NCBI GenBank assembly: GCA_963642995.1
Contig: CAVIIZ010000021.1
Coordinates: 1-27,909, forward strand
Length of the DNA: 27,909 nt
Reading direction: 5' to 3'
Origin: CAVAWX01 sp963642995
Lineage (GTDB): Bacteria > Actinomycetota > Coriobacteriia > Coriobacteriales > QAMH01
Both the position numbers and the translations under genes were made by a program. The notes beneath the pieces were generated by a model that made no database searches, had not been told where the DNA came from, and saw only the letters and a program-made list of their open reading frames with translations. Below are positions 6,990 to 15,925 of this stretch, piece after piece (within the stretch, counting starts at the first letter, position 1; each line of letters starts with the position of its first letter).

Positions 6990-8348
6990 TCAGCTGCCGC
7001 GGTGGTAGGCGGCGAGTATGTTCGTGTTGCCCATCCCGTCCGCGAAGACGGGGTGCACCTCGAAATAGTAGTCTTGGCGGGCATCCATGTCCACGAGCTC
7101 GAGCTGCGTGACCTGCGATTCGATCTGGACGATGTCGTGCTGCATGAAGCGCAGGCCGCCCGTCTGCGGGGTCAGCACCACGCGATACGACACGGCCCCT
7201 TCCACCGCCTCCCACGACAGGGTGCCCTCGCCCGCCGCGCGCGCCTCGATGCCGCACTCGCGCCATGCGACGGTGTCGAAGCCCGGGACGGTCAGCTCGG
7301 CTTGCGCCTCGGCCGCGCCGTCGCATGTGCGCGCCTTCACCGTGGCCTTGCCCGGCTTCTTGCACACGACGCGTCCGTCCGGCTGCACGTCGAGCACGGA
7401 GCGGTCGCTGCTCGTCCACACCACGGGCAGGGTGCCGGTCGAGCCGTCCGCGAAGCTGACGGAAAGCTTCTCGCCCGACGCCGGCGCCGTGTGGTCGCCG
7501 CCGTCGATGGAGATGCCCGCGATCTTCGGCGGGCTTTCCACGTCGTCGAGGGGCAGCAAGGCGCTGTTGCCGCGCACGCGTATGCCCACCTCGCCTCGCG
7601 CGTCGTCTGCAAGGGGCGAGACGTCTGCGTCCTGCGAGGCGCTGCCCCGTTTCACCAGCGCGGCAGCCTCCCGCGAGAAATAGGCCCATCCCCCGTCATG
7701 GGGCACGACCACATCGTGCGCGCGCACATCGGCGCTGTTCCACCAGCACGAGTCGAAGCGCGTGGACGTGCAGGCCTGCACCTCGCGCTCGCCGTCCGGC
7801 CCGTACCACAGGCGCGGCGTGTGGGTGGAGAGGAACGCCTCGTCGCTTTTCAGGAAATACCGCCTGTCCACGCGGTAGCCGTCGGCCTTGTAGTCGTCGA
7901 AGGTGGGGTCGAGCCAGTACCACTGCCCGTCGAGGCGCACCGCGTTCCACGCGTGGTAGACCGACGGCGTGTCGCCTTCCACATAGGCGCACGGTATGCC
8001 CAGCTCGTCCATCGCGAAGCGAAACGCCAGCGCGTAGGCCTCGCACAAGCCGGCGCCCGATTCCATGATCTCGTCCACGCCGCGGTAGGTGCAGGTGTAG
8101 TCGTATTCGTAGTTCAGGCAGAAATAGGTGTAGACGGCCAGCACCTGGTCGAGCGGGTCGGAAGGCGCGTCGGCGGCGAAGCGCCTGATGGCGTCCATCT
8201 CGGTCTGGACGCCCGCCGGCACATCGATGACCTGCGCGTACGGCGCGGCCTCGGCGTCGTCGGCGATGGGGGCGGGCATCGTCGAGAACACGGCCAGCGC
8301 GACGGAAAGCACGAGAAAGCCCGCCAATATGCGTATCGCAGCCCTCAT
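6990..8348 (-). CDS. Exported transglutaminase-like protein with Big2 and FN3-like domains
   Basis: 452 residues. Residues 1-25 (MRAAIRILAGFLVLSVALAV) are a signal peptide or membrane anchor. A transglutaminase-like cysteine-protease domain follows, with the triad visible as C102 (GAGLCEAYALAF), H132 (VYHAWNAV) and D147 (WYWLDPTFDD). A Big2-type immunoglobulin-like domain comes next (TLPVVWTSSDRSVLDV through PGKATVKA), then a C-terminal FN3-like domain ending NTNILAAYHRGS. Such proteins act outside the cell as peptidases or cross-linkers; the substrate is unknown. Start ATG 8348 was chosen for AAGG 6-7 bases upstream and because the hydrophobic signal begins there. A TATAAT box lies about 125 bases upstream. 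The FN3-like part contains the right copy of the 35-bp repeat. Confidence 0.88.
   Translation of the reverse strand: MRAAIRILAGFLVLSVALAVFSTMPAPIADDAEAAPYAQVIDVPAGVQTEMDAIRRFAADAPSDPLDQVLAVYTYFCLNYEYDYTCTYRGVDEIMESGAGLCEAYALAFRFAMDELGIPCAYVEGDTPSVYHAWNAVRLDGQWYWLDPTFDDYKADGYRVDRRYFLKSDEAFLSTHTPRLWYGPDGEREVQACTSTRFDSCWWNSADVRAHDVVVPHDGGWAYFSREAAALVKRGSASQDADVSPLADDARGEVGIRVRGNSALLPLDDVESPPKIAGISIDGGDHTAPASGEKLSVSFADGSTGTLPVVWTSSDRSVLDVQPDGRVVCKKPGKATVKARTCDGAAEAQAELTVPGFDTVAWRECGIEARAAGEGTLSWEAVEGAVSYRVVLTPQTGGLRFMQHDIVQIESQVTQLELVDMDARQDYYFEVHPVFADGMGNTNILAAYHRGS
7124..7158. repeat. 35-bp direct repeat, right copy (coding)
   Basis: Encodes GLRFMQHDIVQ in the FN3-like domain of the transglutaminase-like protein. 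The surrounding domain is intact, so this is probably the original and 5535-5569 the displaced fragment. Confidence 0.9.
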
Positions 8349-8473
8349 ACCCGCCTTTTCCACGCCGCGGCGCCCGCAGGCGCCTCGTCTGCATGCCCCG
8401 GGCGGCGCCCCTTCGCCCGAGAGGCAAGGGAACTTGTCGCGACCGCCCCGTCGAGGCATGCCCCATCTCGCCG

Positions 8474-8479
8474 ATTATA
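8474..8479 (-). promoter_or_regulatory. -10 box (TATAAT) for transglutaminase-like gene
   Basis: Perfect TATAAT on the minus strand in an AT-rich spot (TATATAAT), 125 bases upstream of the start codon. No recognisable -35 hexamer: the -35 position falls in the loop of the hairpin terminator just upstream. Confidence 0.45.
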
Positions 8480-8486
8480 TAGTGAA

Positions 8487-8512
8487 GGCCGGCGGGGACG
8501 TGCCCGCCGGCC
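8487..8512 (-). terminator. Intrinsic terminator after tRNA(CAU) / sigA run
   Basis: A perfect 10-bp GC stem (GGCCGGCGGG with CCCGCCGGCC) with a 6-base loop, followed on the minus strand by TTCACTATAT. It lies 11 bases past the tRNA 3' end and closes the long minus-strand gene run. Confidence 0.75.
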
Positions 8513-8523
8513 TGCCGTGTCGT

Positions 8524-8599
8524 TGGTGGCCCCACCAGGATTTGAACCCGGAACCTGTCGATTATGAGTCGATCGCGCTAACCGTTGCGCCATGGGGCC
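8524..8599 (-). tRNA. tRNA with CAU anticodon, probably tRNA-Ile2 (lysidine type)
   Basis: Cloverleaf on the minus strand: 7-bp acceptor stem GGCCCCA/TGGGGCC, D stem GCGC/GCGC, anticodon loop CTCATAA, T loop TTCAAAT, encoded CCA. CAU can mean Met or, after lysidine modification by TilS, Ile for AUA codons. The acceptor start GGCCCC and C4-G69, C5-G68 pairs match what is known of tRNA-Ile2 and differ from elongator tRNA-Met, and there is no initiator-type C1 mismatch. The outermost anticodon-stem pair (27-43) is an A-C mismatch, leaving four pairs. The tRNA call is firm; the Ile2 identity is likely but inferred. Confidence 0.9.
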
Positions 8600-8659
8600 T
8601 TGGAAAACCGCGCGCCGCCCCCCGCGCCCGCGTGCGGGAGGAGCGCATCGCGCACGATA

Positions 8660-8665
8660 GTATAC
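8660..8665 (-). promoter_or_regulatory. Possible -10 box (TATACT) for the CAU tRNA
   Basis: TATACT immediately after the sigA stop codon, identical to the box upstream of tRNA-Pro. It would give a leader of about 50 bases before the tRNA. No clear -35. The tRNA may also be cut from the sigA transcript. Confidence 0.35.
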
Positions 8666-8667
8666 CC

Positions 8668-10390
<1,723 letters not shown>

Positions 10391-10410
<20 letters not shown>

Positions 10411-12295
10411 CTTCAGCCTCCCTGTTTTCGTGCGCCACCGTATCCGATGCCCTCATGGAGCGGCGCAAGTCCGCAAGCTCGCGTTGCAGCTGCGCCGTCT
10501 CCTCGAACAGCTCGTCTGCCGCCGGCGCCGCGTCCGCGCCCCCATCGCGCAAGCGCGCCTTGCCCGCGGCTATCTGCCGCTCGAGGTCGCGCTCCCGAAG
10601 CGAGCGCGCCAGCACGCCCGCCCGATAGGCCATGTCCTGCTCGCCGTCTGCCCGCGACATGGCCGACGAGAGCAGCTGCGCCGCCGCATCGCTTGCGCCT
10701 TGGGCTGCGGCGAAGCACTCCGCGGGAGTCGCCGTGTGCGGCAGCCCCTGCAAGGCCGCGGCGATCGCGGCAGCGTCCGGGCTCGTCCACTGCACGCGCG
10801 CCATGTCCTCGCCGATGGCGTCGAGGACGCGCGCGTTGCACACGACGAGCCCCAAAAGCTCGTGCTCTTTTTGCATCGACTGTCTATCTGCCTTGATGAT
10901 GCGTTCTTCGACCGAGTCGCGCGGCCGAGCCCGGTCTTGAGGCGGGGCGTCGTCTGTCTGGTGGCGGGCGGCCACAGGAGCCCTCATCGCGTTCAAAGCC
11001 TGGAACACATCAGTATAGTCAAGGCCAAGCGTGTCGGCTATGAGGTTGATGTAATCCGTTGCCGTCACGCTACCTTTGAGCGGGTAGAGCACCTCGAGCG
11101 CGGACTTCATCGCGGCCACCTTCTGCTCGGGGGAGCGCACGTCGAAGGCGGCCAGACGGCGCTTGATGGAAAACTCCAGCAAGGGCACCGCCGCGTCGAG
11201 CAGCTTCACCAGCGCGTCGGCTCCGCGCGCGGCCAGGAACTCGGCCGGGTCGAGGGCGTCGGGCAGCACGACCACCTTCAGCTCGATGGGGTTGCGGCCG
11301 CTTTCCAGCGCAGAGCTCCAGTCGATGAAAGACGTGGCGCGCATCGCGGCCTTCTGGCCTGCGGCATCGCCGTCGAACAGGTAGATGATGGTCGAGGTGA
11401 AGCGGCTGAGCAGCTTCACGTGCCGTGCGGTGAGCGCGGTCCCGAGCGTTGCGGTCGCGTAGTTCACCCCGGCCTCGTGCAGCGCGATAGCGTCCGTGTA
11501 GCCCTCGACGACCACCGCGCGCCTCGCGGCGACGATATGGGGCTTTGCCCGGTCGATGGCAAAGAGGTTGTCCGACTTGTGGAAAATCGGCGTCTCGGAG
11601 CTGTTCAGGTATTTGGGCGTGCCATCGCCTATGACACGGCCGCCGAACGCGATGACGCGTCCGCGCAGGTCGCGCACCGGAAACATGACGCGCTCGAAGA
11701 AACGGTCTCGGGGGCGGCCCGGCGTGCGCTCGACGACGAGGTTGGCGTCGAGCATCTCGGCCGTGGTGAAGCCGGCGGCCTTCATATGGGCGACGAGCTG
11801 GCCGCGCCCCGGCGCGTATCCAAGCGTCCAGTCCTTGGACGGTTGCGAGCCGAAGCCGCGTCCGTGCAGGTAGGCGCGCGCCCGGGCGGCGCCGTCGGCC
11901 TTCGAGCGCATGAGCTGCATGTGGAAGAACTCGGCGGCCGCCTCGCATGCCTGCACCAGGCGCTCCCTCGCATCGCGCGAAGGCCCGCGCCTGCCGCCGA
12001 CCTCGACGATCTCGATGTGCGCGCGTTCGGCCAGCTCGCGCACCGCGTCGGGGAAATCGAGGCCTTCGGCTTCCTTCACCCAGCCGAAGACGTCGCCGCC
12101 CTTGCCGCAGCCGAAACAGTGCCACAGCTGCATGGCGGGGTCGATTTTGAGCGAGGGGTTGCGGTCGTCGTGGAAGGGGCACACCGCCCAGAAGTCGCGG
12201 CCGCGTTGCTGCAAGGTGACATAGGCGCTCGCGATCTCGACCAGGTCGGACGCCTCGCGCACGCGCTGTATGTCCTCATCGCCGATGTACGGCAT
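10391..12295 (-). CDS. dnaG: DNA primase
   Basis: Makes RNA primers for DNA replication with the replicative helicase. 634 residues from ATG 12295. The N-terminal CHC2 zinc finger is visible (CPFHDDRNPSLKI then HCFGCGKGGD, about residues 39-69). The TOPRIM catalytic core follows (VVEGYTDAIAL, about 259-269, and YLFDGDAAGQKA, about 306-317). The C-terminal third is the helicase-binding region and is poorly conserved, as expected. AAGG sits 5 bases before ATG 12295; a GTG two codons earlier (12301) is possible. The start lies within the 3' end of ribF and the stop lies 20 bases inside sigA, so all three look coupled. dnaG next to sigA is the classic macromolecular-synthesis pair, here without rpsU. 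Confidence 0.96.
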
Positions 12296-13418
12296 GTCCA
12301 CCTTCGCCCAACATGGCGCGCACCGAGGCGATATCGCCTTTCACCGTCTCGACCAGCTCGTCTGCATCGGTGAAGACGCGCTGCGCCCTCAGGCGGCGCA
12401 CGAACTCGACACGCATCTTTTTACCATACAAATCGCCCGTGAAGCCGAGAAGATGGGCCTCGAGGGGCGAAGTCGCGTCCGGAAAGCTCGCGGCGGCGCC
12501 GAGGTTGACCGCACCGGGATAGCGTGCGCCGTCCACCTGCGCCCAGGCGGCGTAGACCCCCTCGGCGGGCAGCATCGTCTCGTTTCCGGACAAGTCGAGG
12601 TTGGCCGTGGCAAACCCCATCCCGGCTCCTTCGCCTCGACCGTGGGCGACCGTGCCCGAAACGCCGTGGCGGCGGTCGGCGCACAACCGCGCGGCCTGCT
12701 CCACGTCGCCTGCACGCAAGAGGGCGCGCACGCGCGTCGAGGTGACGGGGGCGCCGCCATCCTCCACGAGCGCGTGCCCTGTGGCGGAAAGCCCGCGCGA
12801 CGCACCCCAGGCGCGCACGTCGGCCAGAGTGCCCGCGGCCTTCGCCCCGAAGCGAAAACCCGCGCCCACGTGCAGCTCGAGCGGCTCGCATATGCGGGCG
12901 AGCGCGTCGAGGAAGGCGGTCGGCGGCAGGGCGAGCGCATCGGGCGAGACGGGCAGCACGAGGACGCGGGCGGCAGGTGCGGCGGGGTCTTCGAGGGCGC
13001 CGGGCGCACCGGAGGCGTCTGGAACACCGGGGGCGGCGGGAGCGCCGGGGGCGGCGGCGAGGGCGGCGAGCGTGTCCAGGCGCTCCGCATTGGAGAGGAG
13101 CTTGCCGAACGTCGCCTCGTCGCGGCACAGCGCCTCGTCCGGGTCGCGCTCGAAGGTGACGACGACGGGGCGCGCGCCGCGCTTTGCCGCGCGCTCGCGG
13201 ACCGCGGCGAGAAGGGCGCGGTGCCCGAGGTGCACGCCGTCGAAGACGCCGACGCTCAAGACGGCAGGGCCTAGCTGCGGGCAGGCGGCGCCCTCGCCTA
13301 CGGGGTCGAAGGAGACGAGGACGCCGCGCGGGGGCGTCGGGGGCGTCGCGCCGCGCGAACCCTGCACATCGAAGGCAGATGACGCGTCCGGCATATGCGC
13401 ATGCGGGAAATCAGGCAA
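12276..13418 (-). CDS. ribF: Bifunctional riboflavin kinase / FMN adenylyltransferase
   Basis: Makes FMN and FAD from riboflavin. The N-terminal adenylyltransferase domain shows VGVFDGVHLGHRALL and VVVTFERDPDEAL. The C-terminal flavokinase domain shows GFATANLDLSG (family form GFPTANL, here Ala for Pro with Thr and Asn kept), EGVYAAWAQVDG and LEAHLLGFTGDLYGKKMRVEFV. Between the nucleotide-binding halves there is an extra Gly-Ala-Pro-rich stretch of about 30 residues after DTLAALA. Start choice is uncertain: TTG at 13418 overlaps the truB stop and has GGGAGGGG 9 bases upstream, while ATG at 13394 has no Shine-Dalgarno but is the first ATG. With the TTG start it is 380 residues. It overlaps dnaG at its 3' end. 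Confidence 0.93.
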   Translation of the reverse strand: MPDFPHAHMPDASSAFDVQGSRGATPPTPPRGVLVSFDPVGEGAACPQLGPAVLSVGVFDGVHLGHRALLAAVRERAAKRGARPVVVTFERDPDEALCRDEATFGKLLSNAERLDTLAALAAAPGAPAAPGVPDASGAPGALEDPAAPAARVLVLPVSPDALALPPTAFLDALARICEPLELHVGAGFRFGAKAAGTLADVRAWGASRGLSATGHALVEDGGAPVTSTRVRALLRAGDVEQAARLCADRRHGVSGTVAHGRGEGAGMGFATANLDLSGNETMLPAEGVYAAWAQVDGARYPGAVNLGAAASFPDATSPLEAHLLGFTGDLYGKKMRVEFVRRLRAQRVFTDADELVETVKGDIASVRAMLGEGGHAVHRR

Positions 13419-14457
13419 CGCCTGCCACCCCTCCCGGCAGCACCGTCGCGGGGCGCAAGGTCGCGCCGCGACGCTCGTAGACGGCAAGCAGGCGCCCGTC
13501 TGCCACGCAAGAGACAAACGATGGGCCCGCGTCCGCGCCGGCCGCCTTGCCGCGCGCGCCGCCGGCCGCCTTGCCGGACTTTGCAGACGCGACGCTTTCG
13601 CCGATGCCTGCAGGCGCGGGTATTGCGGCGCCGTTGGAGATGGCGGCGCGTGCGCCGGCGTCGAGCTCGAGCACGGGAAACCCCAGCACCGCAGCCGGGT
13701 CCACCCAGGGCAGCTCGCCGCCGCCCGCGGCGCGCTCCTCCAGCTCGTCTAGGGTGCAGGCGCCGTCCACGCCGAAAGCCCCCACGGCCGTGCGGCGCAA
13801 GGCGCCCAGATGCGCCCCGCAGCCGAAATCCGCGCCCAGATCGCGGGCGATCGCGCGGATGTAGGTGCCCTTGCTCACCCGAAACGAGACGTCCCACCAG
13901 GGCATTTCGGCGACGATGCGCCCGCCTTGCCCGTCGGCCACACCACACTCGCCCACGCCCGCGGCGACAAGCGAGGCCTCGTGGATGCACACCGGGCGCG
14001 GCTCCAGCTCGATGGCCTTGCCCTCGCGGGCGGCCTTGTAGGCGGTCACGCCGCCCTTCTTGATGGCGGAGTAGGCGGGCGGCATCTGGAGCGCCGGCCC
14101 CTCCAGCGCCGCAAGCGCCGCACGCGCCGCGCCCTCGTCGGCCAGGGCCGCCGCGTCGAGGGAGGCGGAAAGCCCGTCGAGCGCACGCCCCTGCGCGTCG
14201 TCGGTGTCGGTGGCCACGCCGAAGACGATGCGGGCGCGATAGCTCTTCTCGGCGCCGCTCAGATAGCACGACAACCGCGTGGCCGGCCCCACGCCCACGA
14301 AGAGCAGGCCGCTTGCCGCCGGGTCGAGGGTGCCGGCGTGCCCCACGCGCCGCTCGCCGCTCAGGCGGCGCACGCGGTTCACCACATCGTGCGAGGTCAT
14401 GCCTTTCGCTTTATCGACGGCGAGGACCCCGGACAGGCCGCTTGCCCCGCGCTTCAT
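13411..14457 (-). CDS. truB: tRNA pseudouridine(55) synthase
   Basis: Converts U55 of tRNA to pseudouridine. 348 residues. The N-terminus has GVLAVDKAKGMTSHDVV, and the catalytic motif GHAGTLDPAASGLL contains the active-site Asp (about residue 44). Further family motifs are YSAIKKGGVTAYKAAREGK and VSKGTYIRAIARDLG. The C-terminal 50 residues add an Ala/Gly/Lys-rich spacer and a small PUA-like end (VADGRLLAVYERR). The start ATG shares an ATGA overlap with the nrnA stop, so translation is probably coupled. Confidence 0.96.
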   Translation of the reverse strand: MKRGASGLSGVLAVDKAKGMTSHDVVNRVRRLSGERRVGHAGTLDPAASGLLFVGVGPATRLSCYLSGAEKSYRARIVFGVATDTDDAQGRALDGLSASLDAAALADEGAARAALAALEGPALQMPPAYSAIKKGGVTAYKAAREGKAIELEPRPVCIHEASLVAAGVGECGVADGQGGRIVAEMPWWDVSFRVSKGTYIRAIARDLGADFGCGAHLGALRRTAVGAFGVDGACTLDELEERAAGGGELPWVDPAAVLGFPVLELDAGARAAISNGAAIPAPAGIGESVASAKSGKAAGGARGKAAGADAGPSFVSCVADGRLLAVYERRGATLRPATVLPGGVAGVA

Positions 14458-15488
14458 CGGAGCGCGCGCCCTTCTCCGAACAGGCGCCCTTCGTCGGCCC
14501 CCGCCCCGACGGGCTGCTCGGCAAAAGAGCGCTCCAGCAGGGGTTTGAGCGCGGCCAAGGTCTCCTCCAGCGTCTTGTCCGCCGTGAACCCGGCCGCCGC
14601 CGCGTGCCCGCCGCCGCCGAGCGCCGCCGCGACCCGCGAGATGTCGCGCGCGCCCTTCGAGCGTATCGAGCCGTGCGTCACGCCCTTGCTCTCCTCGCGC
14701 AGCATGACGGCCACCTCCACGCCGTCCAGGCGGCGTATCACGTCGATGAGCGAATCGGTGTCGTCGCGCACGGCGCCGATCTCGGCCAAGTCGGCCGCGC
14801 GCGTCCACGACAAGACCACGCGCCCGTCGCACATGAGGCGCATGCGGGAGATGGCGAGCGCCTCCAGCGTGAGTGCCTCGCGCGTCTTGCGCTGGTAGAC
14901 CTTGGTGCAGATGAAGGCGGGGTCGGCGCCGGCCTCCACCATCTCGGCCGCATACGACAGCGCGTCGGCGCCGGTGTTCTGGAACTGGAAGCGCCCCGTG
15001 TCGGTGACCAGCCCCGTGTAGCAGCAGGTGGCGATCTCGGGGGTGCGCGCGATGCCCATCTGCGCGATGAAGTCCCACACGAGCATGGAGCACGACGGCG
15101 CCTGCGCGTCGACGAAGGCCGCGTCCGCAAAGCCCGGCGCGCCCGGATGGTGGTCGATGGCGATCGAGGCCGACGCGCGGGAGAACACCTCGACGGCGGC
15201 GCCCGTGCGCTCGATGCCCGGCACGTCCACGCTGATGAAGACGTCGGGGGTCTCGCGGTAGTCCTTCGCGTAGACCAGCTCGTCGAACAGCGGCAGGTAG
15301 TCGAAAACAGGCGCCTTGGCCTCGTTGGCCAGAAGCGGGACCGCCGTGTAGCCGCGGTCGCGCAACGCGAGCGTGAGCGCCAGCACCGACCCCAGCGAGT
15401 CGCCGTCCGGATTCAAGTGGCCGCAGATGCAGACCTCCTGCCGGCCTTCGAGCACGTCTATCGCGGGCGTGAAGTCGAGTTGCCGCAC
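14454..15488 (-). CDS. nrnA: DHH/DHHA1 phosphoesterase, NrnA-like oligoribonuclease / pAp phosphatase
   Basis: Degrades very short RNAs and dephosphorylates pAp, using Mn ions. 344 residues. DHH domain motifs are HLNPDGDSLGSVLAL (about residues 26-40), VFISVDVPG and the name motif AIDHHPG; the DHHA1 domain ends with GGGGHAAAAGF. The start is GTG 15488 with GGAGGAG 4-5 bases upstream, inside the end of rbfA (31-base overlap). The frame is open far upstream through infB, but that is antisense-free GC bias and not related to the family. nrnA between rbfA and truB is a common order in Gram-positive bacteria, which supports the call. Confidence 0.94.
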   Translation of the reverse strand: MRQLDFTPAIDVLEGRQEVCICGHLNPDGDSLGSVLALTLALRDRGYTAVPLLANEAKAPVFDYLPLFDELVYAKDYRETPDVFISVDVPGIERTGAAVEVFSRASASIAIDHHPGAPGFADAAFVDAQAPSCSMLVWDFIAQMGIARTPEIATCCYTGLVTDTGRFQFQNTGADALSYAAEMVEAGADPAFICTKVYQRKTREALTLEALAISRMRLMCDGRVVLSWTRAADLAEIGAVRDDTDSLIDVIRRLDGVEVAVMLREESKGVTHGSIRSKGARDISRVAAALGGGGHAAAAGFTADKTLEETLAALKPLLERSFAEQPVGAGADEGRLFGEGRALR

Positions 15489-15922
15489 GTCTCCTCCTCG
15501 TCTGCATCCGATGCGGCACAAGCCGCGTCCGCCTCGGCGCGTACCGCGTCCGCAGCCGCGCCGGCACCGCCGCCGTCCGAGGCGATGCGCGTCTCCCCGT
15601 TCAACACCTCGGATATGCGCTCGGCGGCGTCGGCCGTCTTGTCGATGTGGAAGCGCAGCTCGGGGGTGACACGCCACGACAGGCTCTTTCCCACGAGCGC
15701 GCGTATGCGCCCGGACGCCGCAGCCAAACCGGCCTCGACCTCGTCGTAGCGGCTGCGGGGCGCGGCCACGAAGACGTCGGCCACCTCGCGGTCGGGCGAG
15801 ACGTCGCAGCCGGTGACGGTGACGAGCGTCAGGCGCGGGTCGGACACGTGCAGCAAGAGCACGTTTGCGACCTTTGCCCGCAGCTCCTCTCCCGCCTTGC
15901 GCGAAGATGCGGTCTTCTTCAT
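15458..15922 (-). CDS. rbfA: 30S ribosome-binding factor A
   Basis: KH-type protein that helps mature the 16S rRNA 5' end and 30S subunit. 154 residues; the first 110 match the family (SRKAGEELRAKVANVLLLH, DPRLTLVTVTGCDVSPDREVA, TPELRFHIDKTADAAERI). The last 40 residues are an Ala/Asp/Glu-rich tail that overlaps the start of nrnA, longer than in many RbfA proteins. It starts 3 bases after the infB stop. Confidence 0.95.
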   Translation of the reverse strand: MKKTASSRKAGEELRAKVANVLLLHVSDPRLTLVTVTGCDVSPDREVADVFVAAPRSRYDEVEAGLAAASGRIRALVGKSLSWRVTPELRFHIDKTADAAERISEVLNGETRIASDGGGAGAAADAVRAEADAACAASDADEEETCGNSTSRPR

Positions 15923-15925
15923 GGC

